Below are positions 1 to 8,468 of a stretch of DNA of 64,000 bases, one piece after another. This stretch comes from Streptomyces sp. Tue 6430 (lineage in GTDB: Bacteria > Actinomycetota > Actinomycetes > Streptomycetales > Streptomycetaceae). A program made the translations under genes and the position numbers. Location of the stretch: positions 5,084,001 through 5,148,000 of the forward strand of contig JAKGSH010000010.1 in assembly GCA_021568835.1 (NCBI GenBank), read 5' to 3'. The notes below the pieces were generated by a model. The model saw only the letters and a program-made list of their open reading frames with translations, ran no database searches and was not told the origin of the DNA. Numbering within the stretch: the first letter of the stretch is position 1; each line of letters starts with the position of its first letter.

Positions 1-362
1 ACGCGGCCGGTCATCGAGTACGTCAAGAGCCTGCGCCGGGAGTCTCCGCGGGACGCCGTGTCGGTGATCATCCCCGAGTACGTGGTCGGTCACTGGTACG
101 AGCACCTGCTGCACAACCAGAGCGCGCTCCGGCTCAAGGGCCGGCTGCTGTTCACGCCGGCGTGATGGTGACCTCGGTGCCCTACCAGCTCCAGTCCTCC
201 GAGGTGGCCAAGAAGCGGGCCCGCAGGCGGCAGGAGTGGAACGCCCCCGGTTCCGTGCGGCGCGGCCCGGTCCAGGTGGGACGCGCGAAGGAGGCCCCGG
301 GCACGGGTTCCGCCGGCTCCCCGGGGAAGCCGGGCGAGGGCTCCGCGGGCCCGCAGGCCTGA
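1..362 (+). CDS. APC-family permease, C-terminal end (partial, one-base frameshift)
   Basis: Only the C-terminal tail of a long protein lies in the window, and it enters from the left edge. Reading from base 1 gives a cytoplasmic-tail-like sequence (RPVIEYVKSL, then VIIPEYVVGHWYEHLLHN and LLFTP) that I recognise from the actinobacterial amino-acid/polyamine permease family. That frame stops at 163-165. The expected continuation (VMVTSVPYQL, SSEVAKKRARRR) sits in another frame from about 162 to the stop at 360-362. Restoring one G at the GG at 159-160 fuses the two. The last 40 residues are a low-complexity Gly/Pro/Ala tail. The family assignment rests on the tail only. The gene runs in the same direction as the RNA methyltransferase that starts about 90 bp downstream. 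Confidence 0.6.
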   Translation, partial: AAGHRVRQEPAPGVSAGRRVGDHPRVRGRSLVRAPAAQPERAPAQGPAAVHAGVMVTSVPYQLQSSEVAKKRARRRQEWNAPGSVRRGPVQVGRAKEAPGTGSAGSPGKPGEGSAGPQA

Positions 363-454
363 CCTGCACATGGTGAGCGGCCGGACGACAGCCACGTAGA
401 CTGGTGGGCTGTTGTCCGGCCGTACCTCGTTCGACGTAGTGGAGTCACCCCGCC

Positions 455-1818
455 ATGCAGGCAGAAACGAAGAAGTCGCAGGCGGACGCCCAGGCGGACC
501 CGCAGGCGAGGTCGCTGGTCGGCGAGGAGTACGAGGTCGAGGTCGGCCCCGTCGCGCACGGCGGCCACTGCATCGCCCGTACCGACGGGGGACAGGTGCT
601 GTTCGTCCGGCACACGCTCCCCGGCGAGCGGGTGGTGGCCCGGGTGACCGACGGCGAGGAGGGGGCCCGGTTCCTGCGCGCGGACGCGGTGCGGGTGCTG
701 GAGGCGTCCAAGGACCGCGTCGAGGCGCCCTGCCCGTACGCCGGCCCCGGCCGCTGCGGCGGCTGCGACTGGCAGCACGCCAAGCCGGGCGCCCAGCGCC
801 GCCTCAAGGGCGAAGTGATCGCCGAGCAGCTGAAGCGGCTCGCGGGCCTCACGCCCGAGGAGGCCGGCTGGGACGGCACCGTGATGCCAGCCGAGGGCGA
901 CAAGCTGCCCGCCGGCCAGGTGCCGCAGTGGCGCACGCGCGTGCAGTACGCGGTCGACGCCGACGGCAACGCCGGACTGCGGCGCCACCGCTCCCACGAG
1001 GTCGAACCCGTCGAGCACTGCATGATCGCGGCGCCCGGCGTCAGCGAGCTGGGCATCGAGAGCCGCGACTGGTCCGGGATGGCGTCCGTCGAAGCCATCG
1101 CCGCGACCGGCTCCCAGGACCGCATGGTGATCCTCGAACCCCGGCCCGGCGCCCGCCTCCCCCTCGTCGAGCTCGACAGGCCCGTCTCCGTCATGCGCGT
1201 CGACGAGCACGACGGCGGCATCCACCGCGTCCACGGCCGCGCGTTCGTGCGCGAGCGCGCCGACGGCCGGACCCATCGCGTCGGCAGCGGCGGCTTCTGG
1301 CAGGTCCACCCGCAGGCCGCCGACACCCTCGTCAAGGCGGTCATGCAGGGTCTGCTGCCGCGCAAGGGCGACATGGCGCTCGACCTGTACTGCGGCGTCG
1401 GCCTCTTCGCGGGCGCCCTCGCCGACCGCATCGGCGACAAGGGCGCGGTCCTCGGCATCGAGTCCGGCAAGCGCGCCGTCGAGGACGCCCGGCACAACCT
1501 CGCCGGCTTCGACCGTGTGCGGATCGAACAGGGCAAGGTGGAGAGCGTGCTCCCGCGCACGGGCATCAGCGAGGTCGACCTCATCGTCCTCGACCCGCCG
1601 CGGGCGGGCGCCGGACGCAAGACGGTCCAGCACCTCTCCGCCCTGGGCGCACGGAAGATCGCCTACGTGGCCTGCGACCCGGCCGCACTGGCACGCGACC
1701 TGGCGTACTTCCGGGACGGGGGTACCGGGTGCGGACCCTGCGGGCGTTCGACCTGTTCCCGATGACCCACCATGTGGAGTGTGTCGCGATCCTTGAACCG
1801 GCCGCAAAGGGCTCCTGA
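455..1818 (+). CDS. Class I SAM-dependent RNA methyltransferase, TrmA/RumA type (one-base frameshift near 1720)
   Basis: The protein is predicted to methylate C5 of a uridine in RNA. It begins at an ATG after GGAG and opens with a TRAM-like beta-rich segment. A cysteine cluster CPYAGPGRCGGCDW near residue 95 and a later Cys (EHCMI) are typical of the Fe-S site in this family. The SAM motif DLYCGVGLFAG, the LDPPRAG motif and the nucleophile-containing YVACDPAALARD follow. The original frame then runs into a wrong tail. The correct end (RTLRAFDLF, then PMTHHVECVAILEP) is in another frame, and one G missing from the G-run at 1718-1722 explains the shift. Repaired length is 454 residues. Its 3' end is the apparent integration target, because copies of the last ~45 bp recur near 8.04 and 16.71 kb. 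Confidence 0.85.
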
Positions 1819-1830
1819 CCTGCGGTTTTG
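1757..1830 (+). other. Putative attachment-site core 1 (3' end of the methyltransferase gene)
   Basis: This stretch encodes the last residues of the RNA methyltransferase (PMTHHVECVAILEP) plus the stop and the following CCTGCGGTTTTG. Related copies occur at 8037-8112 and 16711-16790. Copy 1 differs from the other two mostly at silent third positions, while copies 2 and 3 are nearly identical over about 40 bp. Repeated 3' ends of a conserved gene are the classical footprint of site-specific integration that restores the target gene. This is an inference from repetition, because no integrase is visible. Confidence 0.6.
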
Positions 1831-1871
1831 CGCGTGCGCATTATGTGCGGTGTGGGCGTTACGGGCGATAT

Positions 1872-1912
1872 CTTGACGCTGGAATGACGCTCAAATGACG
1901 CTCGTTCTGACG
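1872..1912 (+). repeat. Three 11-bp-spaced TGACGCTC iterons, putative recombinase arm sites
   Basis: TTGACGCT, ATGACGCTC and ATGACGCTC occur at 11-bp spacing, followed by CGTTCTGACGG. Similar pairs lie to the right of the other two core copies (8240-8260 and 16954-16973). The tail CGTTCTGmCGGGG is shared between this site and the one near 16970. Regular helical spacing beside each core suggests protein-binding arm sites of a tyrosine recombinase or excisionase. The remainder of 1819-2288 holds no convincing gene. Confidence 0.5.
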
Positions 1913-2338
1913 GGGTGTCACCTGACTGATTGTGCAGGTTGTGCCAGGTGGAGGGCGCGTGCCCGCGGGTTGTCTTTGCAGGAACTCGAAGGAAACTAGG
2001 CCGAGTTCCTGCATGCCGTAGTTCGGCGGGTCGGACGTTGGCGGAGCGGGCGCTCAATAGGTCGGCCCGTAAGGGCTCCAGTGCCCGAGGAAGGGCCTTA
2101 GGTCGTCGGCTCGCGGTTCGGGGACGTCGGGCAACCGGGGGGGTGAGCTCAGCGGGTCGAGGTGCTCGACGGTGGTCGCTGCCCAGCTGATCCATGCTTC
2201 AGCGTCGGTTCTGGCCTGCCCCGGCGGCATGGCCTCGACTCGCGCGCACAGCGCTCACGTACTCGGTCAATCGGGTGGCGTGGTGCCATGAACCGTTCCG
2301 GGTTCGGTAGAGACTCGATTCCGCGAAAGGATTGAGTC

Positions 2339-2665
2339 ATGGCACGTCCCTCCTCCTATCCCGTTGAGCTGCGTAAACGAGCGGTCCGTATGGTCGCCGA
2401 GGTCCGTGGTGACTATCCGAACGAGTCGGCCGCGCTGCGGGCGGTCGCCCAGAAGCTGGGCATCGGTTCGGCCGAGACCCTGCGGAACTGGGTGAAGCGC
2501 GACGAGGTCGACTCCGGGAAGCGTCCGGGGACGACCACGGAGGAGTCCGCGCAGATCAAGGCGATGAAGAAGGAGATCGCCGAGCTGAAGCGGGCGAACG
2601 ACATCTTGAAGGCGGCGGCGTCTTTCTTCGCGGCCGAGCTCGACCGGCCACGCACACGCTCGTAG
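2339..2665 (+). CDS. IS3-family transposase OrfA
   Basis: This is a 108-residue helix-turn-helix protein that binds the element ends. The N-terminal region (SYPVELRKRAVRMV, then ESAALRAVAQKLGIGSAETLRNWVKR) is the standard IS3 HTH. A Lys/Glu-rich leucine-zipper-like helix (MKKEIAELKRANDILK) follows and would mediate oligomerisation. It starts with ATG 24 bp inside the left inverted repeat. OrfB lies in the -1 frame and is open well upstream of its own start, so an OrfAB fusion by programmed -1 frameshifting is likely. I see no strong slippery heptamer. Confidence 0.92.
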   Translation: MARPSSYPVELRKRAVRMVAEVRGDYPNESAALRAVAQKLGIGSAETLRNWVKRDEVDSGKRPGTTTEESAQIKAMKKEIAELKRANDILKAAASFFAAELDRPRTRS

Positions 2666-2718
2666 CGTTCATCGACGAGCACCGGGCCCGCTTCGGCGGT
2701 GTCGAGCCGATCTGCCGC

Positions 2719-3591
2719 GTGCTCACCGAGCACGACTGCAGGATCGCCCCATCCACCTATTACGCCCACCGCAAGCGACTCCGGGCCCCGTCCGCCCGCA
2801 CTGTCCGCGACGCCGAGCTGAAGCCGCTCATCCAGCAGATCTTCGAGGTCAACTACCGTGTCTACGGGGCCAGGAAGGTTTGGCGCGAGCTGCACCGCCA
2901 GGGCCACGTCGTGGCCCGGTGCACCGTCGAACGCCTCATGCGAGAGCTCGGCGTCACCGGTGCCGTCTGCGGAAAGAAGATCATCACCACGATCCCGGAC
3001 AGTTCCGTCGAGCGGGCACCGGACCTGCTGGACCGCAACTTCGTCGCGCCGGCCCCGAACCGCTGCCGGGTCGCCGACTTCACCCACATCAGTACCTGGT
3101 CAGGAGTGGTATACGTCGCCTTCGTCGTGGACACCTTCTCCCGCCGGATCGTCGGCTGGTCCGCCGCCACGTCGAAGGAGACCACGCTCGTCCTGGACGC
3201 CCTGGACATGGCTCTGTGGCAACGCGACCGCGATGAACACCCGCACCAGGCAGGCGAGTTGATACATCACTCCGATGCCGGGTCGCAATATACGAGTTTC
3301 CGGCTCGCCGAGCATCTGGACGCCGCCGGCATCGCGGCCTCGATCGGCTCGGTCGGTGACGCCTACGACAACGCCCTCATGGAGTCCACGATCGGCCTGT
3401 TCAAGACCGAGCTGATCAAGCCCGGACGGCCCTGGCGAACGCTTTCCCAGGTTGAACTCGCCACTGCCGAGTGGATCGACTGGTACTGCCACCGTCGGCT
3501 CCACGGTGAAATAGGGCACATCCCACCCGCCGAATACGAGACCAACTACTACCGCGCAACCACCAAACCCCAGGTCACAACCACAATCTGA
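2719..3591 (+). CDS. IS3-family transposase OrfB (DDE integrase core)
   Basis: This is the catalytic subunit. The RNase H-like core carries D in VADFTHIST, D in HHSDAGSQYTS and E in LMESTIGLFKTELI, so all three DDE acidic residues are present. The HTH_21-type segment (NYRVYGARKVWREL) precedes the core. The free-standing start would be the GTG at 2719. The frame is open back to about 2641 and overlaps the end of OrfA, so translation probably occurs mainly as a frameshift fusion. The stop lies one base before the right inverted repeat. The element looks intact and possibly active. Confidence 0.92.
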   Translation: MLTEHDCRIAPSTYYAHRKRLRAPSARTVRDAELKPLIQQIFEVNYRVYGARKVWRELHRQGHVVARCTVERLMRELGVTGAVCGKKIITTIPDSSVERAPDLLDRNFVAPAPNRCRVADFTHISTWSGVVYVAFVVDTFSRRIVGWSAATSKETTLVLDALDMALWQRDRDEHPHQAGELIHHSDAGSQYTSFRLAEHLDAAGIAASIGSVGDAYDNALMESTIGLFKTELIKPGRPWRTLSQVELATAEWIDWYCHRRLHGEIGHIPPAEYETNYYRATTKPQVTTTI

Positions 3592-3663
3592 AGTCTCTAC
3601 CGAACCCGGAACGGTTCAGCCGGGGTCTTCCGCTGTATGAAGCGGCCGACGGTGGTGGTCGGC

Positions 3664-6495
3664 TCAGTCGGCGGCGAGCAGGTGGGCGGGGGCGATCCGG
3701 GACAGCCTCCGGATCGGCACCACCAGAGCCGCCACCACCAGGGCGGTCGCCGCGAGCGTGGCCAGCAGCGCGGCGCCGGCGACCGGGAACAGGTGACCGT
3801 GCAGCACGCCCCGGCCGAGGGTCAGCACCCCGGCCAGACCGGCCACCGCACCGGACAGGCCGCCCAGCAGAGCCAGTCCGATTCCCTCGTAGAGGGTCAG
3901 CTTCGCCAGCTCGCGGTTGGTCCAGCCGGTCGCCCGCAGCACCGCGAGATCGGCGGCGCGTTCGCGCTGCGAGATGACCAGGACGTCGATGGCGCCGGCG
4001 GCGCCCAGCAGCAGGGAGAGGGCGACGCTGAGGTAGTCGGCCTCGCGCGCCTGCGCCACCACGGCACTGCCGAGCAGCGACCCGGCCACCTCGCCCCGGA
4101 AGGCCAGCGTCAGGGCGAGCAGCACAGTGAAGGCGGCCACTCCCAGCGCCAGCCCTGTCGCACCCAGCAGCGTGCGGCCCCGCACCCGCAGCAGGTTGAG
4201 CATGGCCAGTCCGGCCACCGAACGCACCGGGTGCGCGCGGCGGGCCGCCGTCACCGGGGGCCGGACGGCTTCCATCGGTCCCAGCCGGGTGGCGAGCCAG
4301 GCGGGGATCAGGCCCGCCGCCGTGGCCAGGAGGAGCGCCACCGGGAGCACGAGGAGCGACTTGGCGCCGGCTTCGGGCTGGCCCAGCACCCGGCCCAGCA
4401 CGTACGCGAGCACCGTGCCCACGGCTCCGGCGGCGAGGCCGATCAGCGCCAGTTCGCCGAGGACCAGGCGGAGTACTTCGCCACCGCTCCAGCCGAGGCA
4501 GCGCAGCGTGCCGATCTCGGTGCGACGTGAGCGCACCGAAGCCAGCGCGGCCTGGCCGAGGAAGAGTGCGCACACGACGAGGACCAGCACGAAGAGCACC
4601 GCGCTCTTGGTGTCCACCGCCCGGAGAATGCGCAGTGCCACGCCCTTGGCGACCCAACGCTCCGTCACCTGTGCCGAGTCGCCCAGTGCCACCGTCTGCG
4701 GTGCAGGCGAGCTGCCGACGGTGACGTCGACCTGGAGCCGGGGGTAGGTGGCCCGGATCTTCCCGGCCACCGCGTTCACCCGTGCCCGGGAGGCGGTGTC
4801 GACGCCGGTCACTCCTGCCACCCGGATCCTGATCGCGCTGACCGGCGCCTTGTCCTGGAGGCTCGGGACCCGACGGCTCTTGGTGAGCGCGGTGATGGAG
4901 TCCATCGTCGTCAGCATGGTGGGCGGCGGGCTGACGTAGCCGCCCAGGTTGCGGTCGGGCTGCAGAGGCTTGCCGTGAAGCTTCGCTCGGGTCGCGCTGT
5001 CCGCACCGGTGACCTGCGGCGTCTGGTAGGTCTCCAGCGGGGTGTCGGACAGGGGTGAGAAGCCGGGCAGTCTGCCGGTGTCATAGCGGCCGACCAGGTG
5101 GACGAAGGGATTGGGCAGGCGTCCGGAGTCCACGCCGTCGCACCTGCCCAGTCCGATGCAGCTCGTGGCGGCGTGACTGGTCACCTTCCGGTACTGGGTG
5201 CCCTGGTGGTTCTCCTCGGGGACGTTGGGAAACGGCTGCCGGTTCGAGTTGGTGATCCACAGGCTGGGCTTCTGCGGGGGCTGCGGCTGCGCGGCGAGGT
5301 CGCCGTCGGAGGTCCGGCGGTAGGTGACCGGGCCGACCGTCCAGTAGCTGCCGGTGTCGAACGAGTCCTCGGTCAGTGCCTTCCGGTAGCCCTTGCTCAG
5401 GTCGACGCGGGTCGTGCCCACCATGGTGCCGTGCAGGTTTCGGACGAAGCCGGCGGCTGTCGGGTTGCCCAGTTTCGAGGGCAGCTCGGCCGGGTCGCCG
5501 ACGTCGAGCCGCTCGACCGTGGCGTCGAGCGTGCCGGTGGTCAGCGGGGTGTCGCTGAGCAGCGCCGGGATGTAGGAGTCGTGCTGTCCGTGGACGCTCT
5601 TGGCGCCCGACACCCTCCACGGCTTGTCCTGCTCGGTGAGCATCCGGCCCGAGACGATGGTGTCGCCCAGGCCCACCAGCCGGTCCTCGGCCACCGGGTC
5701 GATGGCGGCCAGCAGCACGGGGTAACTGACCGGAACGTCGATCGTGGCCTTGTCCTGACCGGACTGGCAGTTCATCCGCGAACTCAGCTCCGGGTCGAAC
5801 GGCGACCTGTCCCTGAGGTCCTCGGCGATGATGTTCGGCTTCAACGGCAGATCCAGGTTGAACTCGGTCTGCTGGGTCTTGTCCTGGTTGAAGTAGAAGC
5901 AGACGTCGTACTTCCCCTTGATCCGGTACCGCTGGGTGCTCTTGTCGGCCGCACCCGTCTCCAGGGTGTCGGACTCGAAGAGGCCGTCCGACTCCGATCC
6001 CGACGTCAGGGGGGAGCGGGTGAGGTAGACGTACTCGTCCGAGGTGCGGTAGCTGCCCAGTCCGGAGGTGAGCGTAGGGCTGATGCGCAGGATCTGCCGG
6101 GACGCCTTCCCGTCCAGGAAGCGGGACACGTCCACCGTGACGGTGCTCGCCACCATGAGATAGCCGATGTTGGCGACCGGTGCGGCCACGTCGATCCCGG
6201 CCATGTCGCGGATGCGCCGGTACTGGTCGATGGTGATGCCGCCGAACGTGCCGGACAGGAAGTTCGGCGTGACCAGACCGCTCCGCCGCTCCACGTCCGT
6301 CTGCGAGTCGGGCGGGCGTACCAGGACGTCGTACGCGGAGCGTGCGTTCTTCCGTACCGTGCCCACGGTGGTCGCCTGGCTCGTGCTCACCGTCGCGGTC
6401 AGCAGGGTGAAACTGGTCGCCGCCACCAGGATTCCGGCGGCCAGGGCCAGCGCGCGCCCGCGCCGCCGCCGTAGCTGGTCGAGAATCATCGCCAT
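3664..6495 (-). CDS. FtsX/MacB-type ABC transporter permease
   Basis: The protein is about 943 residues and is the membrane partner of the ATPase encoded just upstream. An N-terminal membrane segment (LALAAGILVAATSFTLLTA) is followed by a very large extracytoplasmic region of roughly 550 residues. Two FtsX-like bundles follow: one around VLFVLVLVVCALFLGQAALA with the cytoplasmic RTEIGTLRCLGWS loop, and a second C-terminal copy with ADLAVLRATGWTNRELA. This topology fits lipoprotein or peptide export rather than solute import. The ATG start overlaps the ATPase stop (GTGATG junction), so the genes are translationally coupled. An in-frame GTG three bases upstream is an alternative start. The substrate is unknown; PadR-type control suggests a toxic or antibiotic-like molecule. 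Confidence 0.88.
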   Translation of the reverse strand: MAMILDQLRRRRGRALALAAGILVAATSFTLLTATVSTSQATTVGTVRKNARSAYDVLVRPPDSQTDVERRSGLVTPNFLSGTFGGITIDQYRRIRDMAGIDVAAPVANIGYLMVASTVTVDVSRFLDGKASRQILRISPTLTSGLGSYRTSDEYVYLTRSPLTSGSESDGLFESDTLETGAADKSTQRYRIKGKYDVCFYFNQDKTQQTEFNLDLPLKPNIIAEDLRDRSPFDPELSSRMNCQSGQDKATIDVPVSYPVLLAAIDPVAEDRLVGLGDTIVSGRMLTEQDKPWRVSGAKSVHGQHDSYIPALLSDTPLTTGTLDATVERLDVGDPAELPSKLGNPTAAGFVRNLHGTMVGTTRVDLSKGYRKALTEDSFDTGSYWTVGPVTYRRTSDGDLAAQPQPPQKPSLWITNSNRQPFPNVPEENHQGTQYRKVTSHAATSCIGLGRCDGVDSGRLPNPFVHLVGRYDTGRLPGFSPLSDTPLETYQTPQVTGADSATRAKLHGKPLQPDRNLGGYVSPPPTMLTTMDSITALTKSRRVPSLQDKAPVSAIRIRVAGVTGVDTASRARVNAVAGKIRATYPRLQVDVTVGSSPAPQTVALGDSAQVTERWVAKGVALRILRAVDTKSAVLFVLVLVVCALFLGQAALASVRSRRTEIGTLRCLGWSGGEVLRLVLGELALIGLAAGAVGTVLAYVLGRVLGQPEAGAKSLLVLPVALLLATAAGLIPAWLATRLGPMEAVRPPVTAARRAHPVRSVAGLAMLNLLRVRGRTLLGATGLALGVAAFTVLLALTLAFRGEVAGSLLGSAVVAQAREADYLSVALSLLLGAAGAIDVLVISQRERAADLAVLRATGWTNRELAKLTLYEGIGLALLGGLSGAVAGLAGVLTLGRGVLHGHLFPVAGAALLATLAATALVVAALVVPIRRLSRIAPAHLLAAD

Positions 6496-7199
6496 CACGG
6501 GCGCAGGCCCCCCAGCCGGTGCAGCACGTCGGCGGACGGTGTGATCCGCTGGTCCGAGGTGATCCTGCCGTCCTGCAGCCGCACCACCCGGTCGCCGCCC
6601 GCGGCGACCTCCGCGTCGTGCGTGGCGATCAGCATCGTCATCCCGTAGCGCTCGCGCAGCGACATCAGCAGGTCGATGATCTCCCGCCCGATGACGCTGT
6701 CCAGGTTGCCCGTGGGCTCGTCGGCCAGTAACAGTCCCGGCCGGTTGATCAACGCGCGTGCGACGGCGACGCGTTGCTGCTGGCCGCCCGACAACTGCGA
6801 GGGCAGGGCGTCGGCCCGCCGGCCCAGGCCGACGGCTTCGAGCAGCTCCATGCCGCGCGCACGCCGGTCGAAGTCCACTCTGCGCGGCAGGACGGGGGCG
6901 AGCACATTGTCCAGCGCGGTCAGCGCGGGCAGCAGGTGGAAGCGCTGGAAGACGAAGCCGACACGCCGCCGGTGACGGTCCAGGTCCCGGGGTACCAGTT
7001 GTGTGCCGTCGATCTCGACGTGCCCCTCGTCGGGCTGGTCCATGCCGCCCGTCACATGCAGGACGGTGGATTTGCCGGCGCCGGACGGCCCCGTCAGCAT
7101 CACCACCTCGCCGGCCGCGACCTCCAGGTCGATCTCGTCCAGAGCGGTCAGGCCGGGATACCGGCGGCTCACCCCGCGCAACGTCACGCTCACAGCCAT
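6495..7199 (-). CDS. ABC transporter ATP-binding protein, LolD/MacB-like
   Basis: The 234-residue ATPase carries the Walker A GPSGAGKST, Q-loop FVFQRFHLLPAL, signature LSGGQQQR, Walker B LLLADEPTGNLD and the switch His in ATHD. The TGNLD variant is characteristic of ATPases that pair with FtsX-type permeases. I chose the ATG at 7199 (MAVSVTLRGVSRRYPG) because the family consensus starts there. The open frame continues upstream without homology. It forms an operon with the permease and is divergent from the PadR gene, with a shared operator between them. Confidence 0.9.
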   Translation of the reverse strand: MAVSVTLRGVSRRYPGLTALDEIDLEVAAGEVVMLTGPSGAGKSTVLHVTGGMDQPDEGHVEIDGTQLVPRDLDRHRRRVGFVFQRFHLLPALTALDNVLAPVLPRRVDFDRRARGMELLEAVGLGRRADALPSQLSGGQQQRVAVARALINRPGLLLADEPTGNLDSVIGREIIDLLMSLRERYGMTMLIATHDAEVAAGGDRVVRLQDGRITSDQRITPSADVLHRLGGLRP

Positions 7200-7248
7200 G
7201 TATGCAGCCTCGCCCTCGTACATCGCGCACGTACATCGCCGCCCCTGC

Positions 7249-7280
7249 ATTGCGACAATTCAGGGGTATGTTGTCACAAT
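7249..7280. promoter_or_regulatory. Inverted-repeat operator, probable PadR binding site
   Basis: The arms ATTGCGACAA (7249-7258) and TTGTCACAAT (7271-7280) match as inverted repeats at 9 of 10 positions with a 12-bp spacer. The site lies between the divergent ABC operon and the PadR gene, 16 bp before the PadR start. Its size and position fit a PadR dimer site controlling both directions. The evidence is sequence symmetry and position only. Confidence 0.65.
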
Positions 7281-7295
7281 GTAGAAGGGACGTGT

Positions 7296-7901
7296 ATGCC
7301 GCTCCACCACGCCGTGCTCGCGCTGCTGACCCGGCGACCGAATCACGGATACGAACTCAAGGCCCGGTTCGAGGAGGCCGTCGGCCCGCAGTGGGGTGGC
7401 CTGAACATCGGTCACCTCTACCAGATCCTCGAACGGCTGGTCCGTGACGGCTACGTCTCGCGCTCGCAGGTCACGCAGACCGACCGGCCCGACAAGAACC
7501 TCTACACGCTCACCGAAGCGGGCGAGGCCGAGCTGCGCTCGTGGGCGACCACCGCCTGGGTGCGCGTCGGCGGCTTCCGCGACGAGCTGTTCCTGAAGCT
7601 CCTCGGCGCTGTCGCGCTGGGCCCGCAGGCCCTGGCCATGCTGATCGAGTCGCAGCGGCAGACATACCTGTCCGAGCTCGCGGGCCTGGCGCAGCAGCGC
7701 CGCGCCCACGCCGACGAGCCGCTGGTCGCCGTCCTGATCGACGCCGCCATCGCGCACACCAAGGCCGACCTCGGACTGCTGGACAGCGCCGCACAGCATC
7801 TGGGCCCGCTCGCCACGGCACAGAGCGCGCAGGCGCCGGAGCGCTCACCCTCACGGGCACGGGGCGACGCCGACGAGGCTCCGAGGGGCAGGGCGGGATG
7901 A
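7296..7901 (+). CDS. PadR-family transcriptional regulator
   Basis: The 201-residue protein has the PadR winged helix near its N-terminus (HAVLALLTRRPNHGYELKAR, then GHLYQILERLVRDGYV, with the wing around LYTLTEAGEAELRSW). A C-terminal helical Vir-like dimerisation domain follows, and the last ~25 residues are polar and probably disordered. The ATG is preceded by AAGGGA. It is divergent from the FtsX-type ABC exporter, and an inverted-repeat operator lies just upstream. The inferred role is ligand-responsive repression of the exporter and of its own gene. Confidence 0.9.
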   Translation: MPLHHAVLALLTRRPNHGYELKARFEEAVGPQWGGLNIGHLYQILERLVRDGYVSRSQVTQTDRPDKNLYTLTEAGEAELRSWATTAWVRVGGFRDELFLKLLGAVALGPQALAMLIESQRQTYLSELAGLAQQRRAHADEPLVAVLIDAAIAHTKADLGLLDSAAQHLGPLATAQSAQAPERSPSRARGDADEAPRGRAG

Positions 7902-7936
7902 GAGGGGGCCGTACGCGCGGGGAGGGATTGTCGACC

Positions 7937-8262
7937 GTGACGCCCGTTTGACGGTCTGGTCTCCCGCAGGCGGGACAGCGAGCCGATGAATGGCCTCTGA
8001 CCTGGCCTTTTCCGAGACCCGCTCAAGCCGGCATCGTTCCGATGACGCACCACGTGGAGTGCGTGGCGATTCTGGAGCCCGTCAAGAAGGACGCCTGACC
8101 TGCGGCTTTCTGCACAGGGGCCGTTTCTCCACCTGTTTCACGGCGTCCAGCAGGTCGAGTTCCTCGCCACGGGCTCACCTGCGGTTTTTGTGCGGAGTGA
8201 CGGGTGGGGCGGCAACCGGGTGCTCGGCTTTCGGCGTTTTTGACGCTCGTATGACGCTCAGG
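7937..8262 (+). other. Attachment-site region 2: left arm, core copy and right arm
   Basis: The left arm GTGACGCCCGTTTGACG lies at 7937-7953. About 100 bp later the core copy (8037-8112) encodes the same PMTHHVECVAILEP peptide, a stop, and CCTGCGGCTTT. A second, weaker copy of the post-stop sequence (CACCTGCGGTTTTTGTGCGG) lies near 8164. The right arm TTGACGCTCGTATGACGCTC is at 8240-8259. The geometry (arm, ~100 bp, core) matches region 3. It marks the junction between two accreted segments. No gene is visible between 7902 and 8438. Confidence 0.6.
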
Positions 8263-8468
8263 CTCTGCCGGTGAGGCCGGCTTAAGAGGGCGTTCGTGAT
8301 GCCTGTCACGGCCTTGTCCGGAACCCGCTGACGCGGGAGCTGCTGTGATCAACCAGGGTTGTTGTCGATCTCGGTCGCCCCGAACTTGTGATAGGTGAGG
8401 TTGAGCGGATTTTGTCGAAGTAGAGTTAGGCGGATCACGTGGTTGATCAGGCTGAGGGGAGAGTGCCG

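Larger units (their letters stand above)
2289..3618 (+). mobile_element. IS3-family insertion sequence with perfect 27-bp terminal inverted repeats
   Basis: The element is 1330 bp long. Its left terminal repeat (2289-2315, starting TGAACCGTTCCGGGTTCGG) is matched 27 out of 27 by the inverted copy at 3592-3618. The ends are TG...CA. It encodes OrfA and OrfB in overlapping -1 register, the usual IS3 layout. The flanks (CCA on the left, GCC on the right) show no 3-4 bp target duplication. It may therefore be old, rearranged, or the product of recombination between two copies. It sits just downstream of the ABC permease gene, within island segment 1. Confidence 0.92.

Noticed and set aside
2281..3625. 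Target-site duplication for the IS3 element
   Set aside because: The flanks CCA and GCC do not match, and no 3-5 bp repeat is found at the element edges.
8041..8098. Short frame encoding the MTHHVECVAILEP peptide, also at 16719-16773
   Set aside because: It matches the end of the RNA methyltransferase and lacks a ribosome-binding site. It is best explained as an attachment-site copy, not a gene.
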